Below are positions 13,342 to 24,700 of a stretch of DNA of 64,000 nt, one piece after another. Location of the stretch: positions 372,001-436,000 of the forward strand of contig CAWIJL010000005.1 of the NCBI GenBank assembly GCA_963836405.1, given 5' to 3'. Below the pieces are notes generated by a model. It did no database searches. It was not told the origin of the DNA and saw only the letters and a list, made by a program, of their open reading frames with translations. Numbering within the stretch: position 1 is the stretch's first letter; each line of letters opens with the position of its first letter. This DNA comes from CAWIJJ01 sp963836405. Lineage in GTDB: Bacteria; Acidobacteriota; Terriglobia; Bryobacterales; Bryobacteraceae. The position numbers and the translations under genes are program-made.

Positions 13342-16300
13342 TGGCGGATCGACTCCGGTTTGGGGCGGATCGATTCCGAGCTGCCCATAAGCGCGAGAAC
13401 GGCGTCTTCCTCACTCAATTCGGGCGCGTCCAGGGCGGGCGCGGTTTCGCCGGGCGAAGGTCCGACCTGTGGTTCGTTCGCTGCCGCGCCAAGGCGGCGT
13501 GCGATCTCGTTGGCCAAGAGCCGGGGCGTGGGGTAGTTGAATACAGCGGTGGCCGGAAGTTTGGCGCCTGTGGATCCGGATAACCGTCTCACAAACTCGA
13601 GTGCCAGAAGCGAGTCCACGCCGAGGGCACCCATGGGTTTGTCGGGATCCAGGCGAGACTCCGGAGACTTCACCACAAACGCCAGTTGGCGGACCACGTG
13701 CCGCCGGATCTCGTCTACCCGTTCGTCGGGTTTCAACTCCGTCAGCCGTTCCGCAAAGCTGCGCGCCGTTTCAACGGGCTGCTTGGTGCGAACCTCGGGT
13801 ATGAGCTCGGAGAAGATGCGGGGCGGCATTCCTTCGGGCGTGTAGGATTCGGCGAACTTGTCCCAGGAAACGGGGACGGCGAGCAGGCAGGAGCCTCGGT
13901 ACGGAGCGCGGCGCCGAGCATACCCAGACCGAGCTCGCTACTCAGAGGTCTTATGCCGCGATTGGCGTAGTCGATCCCGCTGCGCTGGCTGCCGCTGGTC
14001 TTCGCCAGCCCGGTTTCGGCCCACAGTCCCCACTGAATACTGGTGGCGGGAAGGCCCAGGCTCCGGCGCCAGGCGGCGAAGGCGTCCAGCGCCCGATTGG
14101 CTGCCGAGTACGCGCCCTGGCCTGGCTGCGTCACAGGGACGGCCATCGACGAACACAACACAAAGAAATCGATCGGCATCGAAGAGGCGCAGCGGTGCAG
14201 GTTCAATGCGCCGCCGAGTTTCGGTACCGAGACGCGCCTGACCTGGTCGAGTGTCAAGTCCGCGAGCAGCGCATCGTCCAGCACCGCGGCGGCATGCACG
14301 ATGCCGCGCAACGGGCGCATTGCGGAAATGGAAGAGAACAATTCGGCTACGTCTTGTGCTTGCGATATGTCCGCGGCAATGACACGAACGTCTACGCCGT
14401 CTTTGCGGATCTTCGCGATTCTCGCTTCGGCTTCCGTTGAAGGGGCACGCCGGCCCGTCAGCACGATGCTGCGCGCGCCCCGGTCGGCCATCCACCCGGC
14501 AATCGCCAGCCCGACGCCGCCGAGCCCGCCTGCAATCAGGTACGTCGCATCGTCGCGAAGCGCAGCCGGAGAACCGGCAATCGCGGCGCGCCGGTAGCGC
14601 GGCGCCCAAACCCGATCCCCACGCATCGCAACCATCTCTTCAGGCTGAGCGGAAAGGAAGAACTTCGCGGCGAGTCTCAACTCCTCGATGCACGGCGACT
14701 CGCTCCAGTCGATGTGACGGCAGTCGAGCTCGGGGTGCTCGCGTCGTATCGCTCCGACCAACCCGGCCACGGTCGAGTGCGCCAGGCGCAGCGCCTTCTC
14801 CTGAAGCGGCACGAGCTGAGTTCCGGCGGTGACTATCCACAGCCGGGCGGTCGTGCTTGAAAGCGCCCGCAGCAGCCCTAACAGTTCCGGAACGCCCTCA
14901 CATAAGCGCTCGGAGAGCGTCAATGGGTCGAAAGGCCCAGTTGCGGGCTGAAGGTAGATCACATCCGTTAACGACCGGTTTTCGGCCAGAGCGCCCTCGA
15001 CGGCCAGGCTCTCCACCAGGCCCACGGCGCAGCCATTCGCACGGAGTTCCGAGGCAAAACCCTCGGCGCTTTCCGGCGCGCCAACCACGAGCACGCGCCG
15101 CGCCTGCGCAGCAGATTCCGCCGGAAGTTCGACTGGTGTCCAGTAGATCTCGTACAGGTGGTCGGCGGGCGATTCGACCTGCTGTTGCGGCTCGCGCGCC
15201 TCGATCCAGTGACGTTCCCGCTGCCACGGGTAGGCAGGCAACGATATGCAGCGTCCGTTCGGATAGAGACGCCCAAAATCGACCGGATAGCCGGCGCAGT
15301 GCAGGGCAGCTATTGCGAGCAGCGAATCCTTGTACTCGTCGCATTCCCGGTGAGACGTCACGACGGCGACGCCCGGGACTCCCTCCTGGCCGATCGTCTC
15401 CTCCAGCGAGTGCAGTAGGACCGGATGCGGTCCGATCTCCACGAAGGCGTTGCAACCGGCGGCGATCATCTGCTTGACCGCCGGCCAGAAGAGGACCGGC
15501 ATTCGCAGGTTGCTGCCCCAGTACGCACAGCCGAGCGTGGAGCCGCACTCCTTGTGGCCAGTCGAAGTGGAGTAGAACGCCACGTCAGTCGCCCTCGGCG
15601 CAAGGTGTTCGAGCGCCACTTCGAGCTCCGGCCGCGCTTCCTCCATATGTTCCGAATGCGATGCCACGTCGGAGTTAATTCGGCGGCAAAAGATATCGCG
15701 ACGGCGCAACTCGTCCAGTAACTCCTCGATCGCCGGGGCATCGCCCGAGATGACGGTCGACTCCGCGGCGTTGAGCCCCGCAATCCAGAGACGGCCATCG
15801 TACGGCTCGAGAAACTCCGCCGCAATCGCCGCCGAAACTCCAGCCAGCGCCATACCTCCGACGCGCGAAACGCGCTTCGAAGCGCGGCTCCGCTCGCAAA
15901 TCAGGGCGGCGCCTTCGTCGAGCGACAGCGCTCCGCATGCGACGGCGGCCGTGGCTTCGCCCATGCTGTGACCCGCAACCGCCAGCGGCTCGAACCCGAG
16001 CGATTCCCAGAATTTGGCTGTAGCCAGTTGGAGCGCCCATATTGCAGGTTGGACGATCTCGGCAGCAGACAGCCGCGAGGTCGCGGCGGCGTTCGCGATT
16101 TCACTAAGGACGTCCGGCCCTCCATTGCGGAGTATCGCTTCAGCGCATTCCTCGAACCGCTGCCGGAAGACGCGATTCTGCCGGAGCAGCGAGGTGCCCA
16201 TACCCGGCCACTGGCCCCCAACTCCCGAAAAGAGAAAGGCCAGCTTCCAATTCGCTACGTTCCGGGCGATGCCCGAGGCGACGCCGGGCGCCGGCTCGCC

Positions 16301-17854
16301 GGCCGACCATGCCGCCAGAGCGCCGGCTAACTCACGTCGATCCGATCCCACCACTGCAAGCCGCTGTTCGCCATGGGTTCTTCGCCGGGTCGCGGTGTAA
16401 CAGACATCGGTCAGCGAACTATCCGCGGCGTGCTCCAGAAACGTGTTCCATGCGCCCGCGGACTGCTTCAATGCCGGCTCTGTCAGCGCCGAAACAGGCA
16501 GTAGGTGCAACTCGCGCTCCTCGGATTCGGCAGGCTGCGCCGGAGCATCCTCGAGCACAACGCATGCATTCGTGCCGGTGATGCCGAAACTGTTTACGAG
16601 CGCGTACCGAGGCCCGTTTCCGTTCCACTCAACGGGTTCCGAAGCGATTCTCACCGCCAGCGAATCCCACGGGATTTGCGGATTGGGAGTCCGGTAATGC
16701 AGGCTCCGCGGAATCCTTCCGTGAAAAAGGGAGAGTGCGGTTTTGACGACGCCGGCGACTCCCGCGGTTGCCTCGGTATGCCCGATGTTGGTCTTGATCG
16801 AGCCGGCCAACAATGGTTTCTCGCGGCCATCGCTTAAAGCACGGCCGATGGCTTCGATCTCCACCGGATCGCCCGCAGGCGTACCGGGCCCGTGCGCTTC
16901 CACGTAGTCGACCGCGCCGGGAGCGACCCCCGCGTCGCCGAGTGCTGTCCGGATGAGGTCGATCTGGGCCGTGCGGCTTGGGGTAATCAGCGATCCGCTG
17001 GTGCGGCCAATGCTGTTTACTGCGCCGCCGCGAATCACGGCGTAGATCCGATCTCCATCCGCCACGGCCTGCGATAGACGCTTGAGCACTATCGTCGCGG
17101 CACCCTCGCTGCGGACGTACCCGCTCGCGTCCGCATCTCCGAACCGGCAGCGGCCGTCCGCCGACAACATGCCGGCCGCCGAGTAAGCCACCGTAATGTC
17201 CGGCCGCAAAATCAGGTTCGATCCCCCGGCAATGGCGAGGTCCGAATCGCCCATCTGCAAGCTGCGGCATGCCAGGTGAATGGCTGCCAGCGAAGAAGAA
17301 CAGGCGGCGTCGATGGTGAGACTCGGACCGCGAAGATCCCAAAAATACGAGACGCGGCCCGATAGCGAATAACGGCCTGTGCCGGTTGTGGAATAGAACT
17401 CGGTTTCAGGCGCGCCCTCGCGAACGCAGGTCTCATAATCGTTCGACCAGAGACCCGCGAACACGCCGGTTCGCGTTCCCGCCAGATTGGCAGCCACAAT
17501 GCCGGCGTCCTCGATGGACTCCCACACCGTCTCCAGAAACAGCCGCTGTTGAGGGTCGAGAAACGCCGCCTCGCGCGGTGAGATGCCAAAGAAATCCGCG
17601 TCGAATTTGTCGATGCCGTCGAGGTAGCCGCCGCACCGCGTAGCCACAGGAGTGCCAGGCTGAGCGCCGGCGTAGACCGAGTCGATCAGCGGAAACCGCC
17701 CGCCGGGATACTGTCCGATCGCATCGACGCCTTCATCGAGAAGTCTCCACAGCTCAGCGGCGCTCGCTGCGCCAGGCAGCCGGCAGCCCATGCCGACGAT
17801 GGCGATCGGTTCATGGCGAGTCGCGCCTCCAGGGTTAAAGGAACGCTCTGACAT
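13338..17854 (-). CDS. Type I PKS module (PKS2): KS-AT-KR-ACP, one frameshift
   Basis: Modular PKS of about 1,505 residues. The start is ATG 17854, five bases after a perfect GGAGG; longer upstream extension lacks this site. KS with ACSSS (near 184); AT with GHSMGE (near 630) and VASH at the specificity position (near 731), which departs from the HAFH of its neighbours and points to methylmalonyl-CoA or another branched extender. KR with GGLGGVG (near 1112), LDD and catalytic Ser/Tyr/Asn, a B-type ketoreductase. The ACP (GVDSLLALEF, Ser near 1413) sits in another frame: one base appears to be missing near 13880, after which ...LAVPVSWDKFAES... continues to the stop at 13338. There is no N-terminal docking helix. 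It overlaps the end of the type II thioesterase gene by 20 bases. Confidence 0.93.
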
Positions 17855-18665
17855 CTTGTCCTCCTTTAGCGGGTCTTGCCGTGCTCCCAGTGTCAAACAA
17901 GGAGTTGCTTAACTGCGCCCGAATCGCGGCCGTCAACTCGGCTCTCGCAGTCTGCAGAAACAGGTGCTTTCCCTCGAGCATCCGCAGTTGAAAATCGCGC
18001 GTGGTGTGCGAGCGCCATGGCTCGAGCGACTCGCGGCGCACCATGCTGTCGTCCGTGGCGCCGAAACACGCGATCGGGCAACTGAGCGGATCCCGTTCGG
18101 TAAACGCATACGTTTCGAGCAGCGTCAGGTCCGCACGGAGGGTTGGAACCAGCAAGCCTCGCAGTTCGGTGTCCTCCATGAGTTGAACCGGAACGGATCC
18201 GTACCGCCGCTGCACTTCCTCGAGAAGATCGAGATCGGGCAAGTGGCGCACGCTCGGGTGCTGCGGCGGGAGCTGCGGCGCCCGTGTTGCCGAAACGAAG
18301 AGGTGTTCCGGTTCCCGCAACCCGCGTTCCCGCAACTGCCTGGCTAACTCGAACGCGATGACTCCTCCCAGACTATGTCCGTACAGCGCATACGGCTTTT
18401 CCAGGCGGCTCTCTAGTGCATCCGCGAGCGCGCCGACCACCAGGGCCAGGTCCGTGAAAGGTTTCTCGCGCAGACGGTTTTCGCGGCCGGGCGGCTGAAT
18501 GTAGCTCAGTTCGAACCCCTCGAGGCACTCTGCCCACCCTCGATACGCCGCAGCGCCGCTCCCGGCGTACGGAATACAAAACATCCGCATGGTCGCGCCG
18601 GGATCCGGCTTCGGACGAACGAACCAGGATTCTGAGACATTGCTCAGTGCAGCCGTTGCTGTCAT
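17835..18665 (-). CDS. Type II thioesterase (PKS/NRPS editing)
   Basis: Alpha/beta hydrolase of about 276 residues that in this family removes stalled or wrong acyl groups from carrier proteins. The N-terminal motif FCIPYAGSGAAAYRGW and YIQPPGREN are typical. The nucleophile motif is GHSLGG, and LEGKHLFL near the C-terminus supplies the histidine. The start at 18665 is chosen because the family-like sequence begins shortly after it; a longer frame reaches 18818, but that part is arginine/proline-rich and unlike the family. No strong ribosome site is seen. The 3' end overlaps the PKS2 start and contains its GGAGG site, so the two are probably cotranslated. Confidence 0.9.
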   Translation of the reverse strand: MTATAALSNVSESWFVRPKPDPGATMRMFCIPYAGSGAAAYRGWAECLEGFELSYIQPPGRENRLREKPFTDLALVVGALADALESRLEKPYALYGHSLGGVIAFELARQLRERGLREPEHLFVSATRAPQLPPQHPSVRHLPDLDLLEEVQRRYGSVPVQLMEDTELRGLLVPTLRADLTLLETYAFTERDPLSCPIACFGATDDSMVRRESLEPWRSHTTRDFQLRMLEGKHLFLQTARAELTAAIRAQLSNSLFDTGSTARPAKGGQDVRAFL

Positions 18666-18915
18666 CAGACCGAATCGATATGCATGCTGAGTGCCTTTCG
18701 ATTCGTCAATGATTCCGGTTCCTCCAGACCGACGTCGAGGAATATCGCGTCGCATCGGGCGCGCTGGCGGAACCTGGGAGGGCGAAGGGCAGCCCGTCTT
18801 TTCGGGACTCATTCCCATTTTGTTTCCCGCGTTTGAGGGAGGAGGGGTCGCTCAGGCCATCAAGAGCACTACAGCGCCAGATGTGGCCGTTCGTTCGTCG
18901 AGCGGCAGCCGCTTG
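18666..18915. other. Largest gap inside the biosynthetic cluster
   Basis: A 250-base space between the docked thioesterase and the type II thioesterase. No convincing gene is seen. On the minus strand a TTGACG sequence (18709-18704) could be a -35 element, but no good -10 follows at 17-18 bases. A weak hairpin with CCCG/CGGG arms lies near 18797-18812. This is the only place in the cluster where a new transcript could easily start. Confidence 0.4.
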
Positions 18916-19929
18916 TCATCGATCCGGTGAACCTGAGTGAGTGCAAGGGCTCCCGGCTTCCAGAGCTGCGTTCACCTTTCCCAGCGCGCGCTGGAGGAAG
19001 CTCGCCGAGGTTGCAACAAACGGTTTGAGAAGAATACTCGACCCGTCGCAGCCATCCGGACCCACCAGCACCTCATGACCTAGCCCGCCATACTTGGCCC
19101 AGGTCTGCACCCGGCCGAGGTCTCGTCTCTTCACCTCCTGGCTGGCCCTGAAGATATGAACGAAGCCCGGGTAGACTGACGGTTCGTACGCTCGAACTGC
19201 TCGAATCGTCGCATCGGCTATCTGGGTCAGGGCGGTGGGCCTCGCGGCGGCGTCTTGTGGTGCGATTGTGCGGGCTAGTCTCCGGCGGACATACACTGCC
19301 CTTTGCGGCCACTCCAGTTTCGAAAACTGGCGCAGTTGGTCGGGAATGCTGTAGTACAGGTGTCGGCAACGGTTAGCGAGAGCCGATTCCGGCCGGTAGT
19401 AAGCCGGAAAAGGACTCTCAAACAACGCCAGCAGCGCCACTTTACGGCCACGCGAGACAAGCTGCTGCGCTACCTCGAACGCAACCGTTCCGCCGGCGCA
19501 ATAACCACCCAACAGATAAGGTCCTTCGGGAAAATGCTCTTCCATATCCCGTACAAAGTGAGCCGCGAGTTCGGGAACGCTTTCACAGGGACTGCAGTCC
19601 CCGCCGAAGCCCGGAGGTTGAAGGCCAAAGAACGGTTGATCTTCGCCAAGATGCTGCGCAAGCGGAACGTAGCAGAAAACGTCTCCATTGTGTCCCGGAA
19701 CGCCAAAAAACGGGAGACGCGAGCCCTTTGGCTGAATCGGGACCAACAGCGTGTGAACCGCTTCGCCGGCATGAAGAAATGCAAGGATTTCCTCCTTGTG
19801 GCTCTGCAGTTCCTGCTGCAGTTCGGGCGTCAGACATCCTTTCGGGGAACTGCCGCGGAGAGTGTCACCCTCCGCCCAGACCTTTATGCCAGCCGCACCG
19901 AGCTGCTCCAGGACTTCACGCGCCATCAT
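18916..19929 (-). CDS. Stand-alone thioesterase with TubC-type docking domain
   Basis: A 337-residue protein. Residues 3-55 match the TubC N-terminal docking fold (GIKVWAEGDTLRGSSPKG... followed by a helix with HKEEILAFL), used by NRPS/PKS proteins to bind an upstream partner. Residues about 60-320 are a COG3319-type thioesterase. The nucleophile motif is GGYCAGG with Cys144 in place of the usual Ser. The region that normally carries the catalytic His (VPGDH-like) reads VGPDGCDGSSILLKP, so the His is not obvious; H in GLGHEV is a few residues earlier. It probably releases a chain from the NRPS/PKS1 part of the line or works in trans. The start ATG ATG follows a GGGAG site. Confidence 0.85.
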   Translation of the reverse strand: MMAREVLEQLGAAGIKVWAEGDTLRGSSPKGCLTPELQQELQSHKEEILAFLHAGEAVHTLLVPIQPKGSRLPFFGVPGHNGDVFCYVPLAQHLGEDQPFFGLQPPGFGGDCSPCESVPELAAHFVRDMEEHFPEGPYLLGGYCAGGTVAFEVAQQLVSRGRKVALLALFESPFPAYYRPESALANRCRHLYYSIPDQLRQFSKLEWPQRAVYVRRRLARTIAPQDAAARPTALTQIADATIRAVRAYEPSVYPGFVHIFRASQEVKRRDLGRVQTWAKYGGLGHEVLVGPDGCDGSSILLKPFVATSASFLQRALGKVNAALEAGSPCTHSGSPDR

Positions 19930-20041
19930 TTCACAAGTTCTCCCACCAAGAGCCAGTGCACCCGGGCGTCAGTCTCGCTTACTTCCGGGAGGGGGCGTAG
20001 GCTCCGAACACTATCTCCATCTGCTGAGGTTGCCGGCACGG

Positions 20042-21703
20042 TCAACCACAGAGTTTCGTCTCCATCGGCGCGGGCCTACGAGGCCCCGCGGCAACGCTGG
20101 CTTCCGAGTCACTGATTTTACCGTAATCGAGGCGCAGGATCCTATCGCCGACGTGAAAATATCGATCGTCGTGCGTCACGACAACTACGATCTTTCCTCT
20201 CCGCTTCAGTTCGGGAAGCAGCCGGGTATAAAACACCTCGCGGTACGTCGGATCCTGGTCGGACGCCCACTCGTCGAGCACATACACCGGGCGATCCTCT
20301 AAATACGCAGCCAGTAGCGCTAACCTCCGCCGCTGGCCTTGAGAAAGAGCAAGCGTCGATACAGAATCCCCAATTAGTTGTACTTTGTGCGCCAATTGCA
20401 AAGCTGCCAGATACTCGTGCACCTTGGCCTCGAAACCGGTGCTGGCCGCTCCCGGCAGACGGTTGAAAAGATAGAAGTCCGAGTAAACGACAGAGAAAAG
20501 CTGGCGGTAGCTTGCCTGAAACGCCGCGCCGACGCATTTGCCATTGACACGGATTTCGCCGGCCCCCGGAGTATAGAGGCCGGTAAGGACTCTCACAAAG
20601 GTAGATTTTCCGCTGCCATTGCCTCCAACTACAAAAACGATCTCACCCTTATTAAGTTCCAGGTCCAGAGGTCCAAGGGCAAATCCGTTATCGCCTACCT
20701 GGTCGTAAGCGAACTCCACTCCTCGGAACCGGATGTTCAGTGTGTCTGTCCGAAACTCCACTTCGCTCGAAACATCCGCTTCGTCGAGCAACGCTCCCAA
20801 GCCCTCGATCCGCTCCAGCGCCGCTCTCCCGCGTCCGAAATGCGGTAACGCGGCAATGATTGCCCACAAGGGCGTGGCCGTGAATAGCGCAGTGAAGACA
20901 TAGGTAGTCAACGAGTCCTCCGTCATCAGGCCCGCCGCGGGCAGGGCGAAGAGCATAATCGCGAGGAGACCGTAGAATACAAGCTGCGTCCACCCGCTGG
21001 CGATGATCTGGTGTTTCACCGCATGCACGCTGTAATGCCGCAGGTCGCCGATCGCGGTTCCAATGTCCTCGGAAAGGAATATGTCGCGGCGTTGCCGGTT
21101 CAATTTGAGTTCTTTGATGCCCTCCGTCAAGGAACGATAGTGTTGGAATAGAACATCGCGGCTGGAGCGGGCTTGCAGAAACGCCTCATGAGCCCTCGCG
21201 AGGAGGGGCCGGTAAAACAACAAACCGACCGCGGCAACCGCGAGCACCGCGAGCGCCGCGGTCCACGAAACGAACGCCAGGTAGATGGCGCAGCCAGTCA
21301 GAATGGAAACGTTGACCGCCATGTAGGGCACGTCGGCGATGGCCGCCGAGAGGGATGAGATATCGTCGGTGAGCACCGCCAATATGCGAGGGGCCCCCAA
21401 CTTCTCCACACGCCGGAACGGCGCCGCCAGAACCTGCCGGCACAACCGATCGCATAACCGGAGCATGCAGAGATTCGTGATCTCGAGCAGCAGGACGCTG
21501 GCCAGGATTCCGGAGCCAATCTTCGTCAGAGCGGCCAGAGCGAACGCGGCTGGAATCACCCAGACAATCGCGGTGACGTGAATCGCTCGATTCACAACCG
21601 CAACCAGCCCCGCACTCGATGCGCCCGCCAGCAAGCCCAGGAACGCGACCGCCAGCAACTCCCGCCGGCACTGCTGGAATAGAAATGCGATGAGCCTGAT
21701 CAT
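20042..21703 (-). CDS. ABC exporter, PvdE/SyrD cyclic-peptide family (fused TMD-NBD)
   Basis: Inner-membrane exporter half-transporter of 553 residues. The N-terminal half is a six-helix membrane domain; the C-terminal half is an ATPase with Walker A GGNGSGKST, signature LSQGQRRRLAL, Walker B VYVLDEWASDQDP and switch VTHDDRYF. The DEWASDQDP form is characteristic of the PvdE/SyrD/YojI family, which exports siderophore precursors and lipopeptides to the periplasm. I chose ATG 21703, preceded by AGGA at nine bases; an upstream TTG at 21733 overlaps the PKS1 stop but has poor spacing. Its place in the operon suggests that it exports the cluster product or an intermediate. Confidence 0.92.
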   Translation of the reverse strand: MIRLIAFLFQQCRRELLAVAFLGLLAGASSAGLVAVVNRAIHVTAIVWVIPAAFALAALTKIGSGILASVLLLEITNLCMLRLCDRLCRQVLAAPFRRVEKLGAPRILAVLTDDISSLSAAIADVPYMAVNVSILTGCAIYLAFVSWTAALAVLAVAAVGLLFYRPLLARAHEAFLQARSSRDVLFQHYRSLTEGIKELKLNRQRRDIFLSEDIGTAIGDLRHYSVHAVKHQIIASGWTQLVFYGLLAIMLFALPAAGLMTEDSLTTYVFTALFTATPLWAIIAALPHFGRGRAALERIEGLGALLDEADVSSEVEFRTDTLNIRFRGVEFAYDQVGDNGFALGPLDLELNKGEIVFVVGGNGSGKSTFVRVLTGLYTPGAGEIRVNGKCVGAAFQASYRQLFSVVYSDFYLFNRLPGAASTGFEAKVHEYLAALQLAHKVQLIGDSVSTLALSQGQRRRLALLAAYLEDRPVYVLDEWASDQDPTYREVFYTRLLPELKRRGKIVVVVTHDDRYFHVGDRILRLDYGKISDSEASVAAGPRRPAPMETKLCG

Positions 21704-21722
21704 CGAGTAACATCCTGGGCCG

Positions 21723-24700
21723 TCAAAGTTCAATCTCCTCGCGCTCGCCTTCGTTGTCGGGGATGGCCTGCGCTGCCGCCTTTTCGCGCCAGAGACGGGC
21801 CTCCACTAAAAATGCAAGCGCCCTTACGGTTGGAGAGTCGAAAATAACCCGGATCGGGAGGTTGACCCCGAAAGTCGCGCGAATGCGCGAGAGGATGCCC
21901 GTGGCGAGCAGCGAGTGTCCCCCGAGGTCGAAGAAATTGTCTTCGACACCCACTTCCGGTATTCCCAGCAACTCGCACCAGATAGCGCCGATCGCCGCCT
22001 CAACTTCTGAACCCGTGTTGTCCTTCCCGGCATCGACCCGCTTCGAAGGCTGCGGTTGGTTCGCGGCAGCCGCATCCCGTTTTTCGGGAATACCGGCCGC
22101 CGCCGGCCGGCGCGCCAATTCGGCCAGAGCAGGCAGGTCCCGCACAATTACCCCAACCTGAGGCATCTGCGTTCCGAGCACCCGTCGAAATGCCTCCACG
22201 CCCTCGTCAGGCTTGATTCCCCACTGCAGGTTCTGATCGCGGATCCCCACCATATCGGCCGGAACTCGAGCGTCGACAGCCATCCCGACTTCCTGCCACG
22301 TATCCCAATTCACCGAGATAGTCCGATAGCCGCCGAATCCTGCGCGGGACTCCGCGAAAGCGTCCTGGAACGCATTCGCCGAGCAATAATCGACTGCGCC
22401 AATCCCTCCAAGCAGAGCATTGATCGAGGAGCACAGAAGCAGAAAGTCCACGTGTTCCTCGTCTCGCAGCAGCGTCTCGAGCACGTGAGTGCCGTCGACT
22501 TTCGAAGCGAAAACGCGTTCCGCCATCTCTCGCGATTTCAGTTGTATCAAGCCCGCGCCGGCCACGCCGGCAGCGTGAATCACGCCGTTGATCCCGCCGA
22601 AACGCTGTCGCGCAAGCTCGAAGACCTGTTTCATCTCATCGAGTCTGGAGACGTCCGCCGCAGCGATCAACACCTCGGCGCCCGCATCTTCGAGAGCTCT
22701 GATCTCTCCGATCTTCGCGCTCACTCTGTCCGCGTCGCCGTGTGAATCGATCCAGGCGTCCCATTGTTCGCGGGGAGGTAGGGGGGAACGTGCCGTTAGC
22801 ACAAGGCGAGCCTGCACGGTACGGGCCAGATGACGCGCGAGCGTCAGACCGATGCCGCCCAATCCGCCGGTGATCAGATATGCGCCGCGCAATCTGAGCG
22901 GCGCCTCATCGGATCGCTCGATCCGGACCGGTTCGTAAGTCTGCTCCCAACGCCGTCCAAGCCGGTATGCGGCCACTCCGCTGGACACGCCCTGTGAGGC
23001 CTCCCTGACAAGACGGGATGCCACCTGTTCAACGCCGGTGCCGGACCCGATGTCAACGCACAAGCACGCGATCTCGGGATGTTCCTGTGGAATTACCTTG
23101 CACGGTCCGAGGAGCAGCGACTTCATGGGCTCCACGATTTCATCGGTCGAACAGACCGACTGCAGCCCGTCCGCCGCGGCTACGAACGTCAGTGGCTTGC
23201 CTCCGAAGAGCTCGTACCAGGCTTGAGCCAAATATAAGGGGCTGTAAAACGCCGAGTCGCGGCCATCGCCGATTTGCCGGCCGCCGCCCGGCGAACCCGT
23301 CACATTCCAAAGATGAAGGATGCGCCGTGGAACAAGACCCGAACGGTTCAGTTCTTCCAACAGCGCGAGGTAATGCTCCCGATTGCCCGGAGCGATAACG
23401 TAGGTTCCGTCTGCCCTGCGTTCGAATCTTTCGCCCGCATAGACGGTTACGAATTCGGCGCCGCGACCCGAGAGCGATTCTCCGATCGTTGCTCCCAAGC
23501 CGCTGCCCTCATCCGTGAACAACAGCCACAATCCGCTGTTCAGATCCTTTGCCCCATCGATGGACGCCGCGTCAGAGGCTGAGCGCTTCCACGTGGGGAC
23601 GTAGAACCAGTCGGAGATGTCCTGCTTTCTCCCGATGCTTCCGCGCTCTTCCGAAGCAGCAGGCTTGAACGCCGCGTTGTAGGAGACCGTGGGCTCGACG
23701 TAATACGGCTTTCGCTCGAAAGGATAAGCCGGCAGCGACACTCGATAGAGCGCTTCGCCCGCGTGGAATCCTTCCCAATCCACCGAGCCTCCGCAGGACC
23801 AGATCCTGCCGAGCGTCTGCATCGCGAATCGATCCGCCGGTTGAGAATCGTGCCGGTGGGGCAGGCTGGCCAGGATCTCCGGCGCGCGTGCCGTGCCGGC
23901 AATCTCGCGCGCAAAACTGCTGAGCGTTTGTCCCGGGCCGACTTCCAGGAGGATGCGGCTGGGGTCGTCCAGAAGCCGCTGCAATCCGTCGGCGAACCGC
24001 ACGGTGTTACGGAGGTGGAGAGCCCAGTATCCCGGGTCCACCGCTTCGTCAGGCCGAATCCAGCTTCCCGTAAGGTTCGAGACGAAAGGCAGATTCGGCG
24101 GCGTCAGGCGGAGCTTTCGCACCACCTCGAGGAACGCCTCCGCCGCTGGATCCATCATCGCCGAGTGGAACGCGTGTGAGGTCGGTACTCTTGTGCACCG
24201 GACTCCTCGTGAGAGCAACTCCCGCTCGAGTCTCGCAATTGCCGGAGTGGGACCGGACACCGTGCAGGATTTGAAAGTGTTCACAGCCGCGATCGACAGA
24301 TCGGGGCCCAGGCGTCTGCGGACTTCCTCGGCAGGTAGCGCTATGGCGAGCATGCTTCCCCGCCGTTGCGCCTGCATCAGCGCGCCGCGCCTGCTTACAA
24401 GAGCAAGACCATCGCTGAGCGAGAACACGCCCGCGAGACAAGCGGCCACGTATTCGCCGATGCTGTGTCCCAGGCAGGCGTCGGGGAGAATACCCCACGC
24501 CATCCACATTTTGGCCAACGAATACTCGACGGCGAACAAAGCCGGTTGGGTCAGCCACGTCTCGTTGATGCGCTCCTCGTCAGGGCCGTCCGCACTTCGA
24601 GCGCCCGCGCCATAGATGACCTCGCGCAGGTCGCACCGCAAGTGCGGAATCAGCAGTTCGGCGCACTCGTCCAGGTGTTTGCTGAACGCGCGCTCACTCC

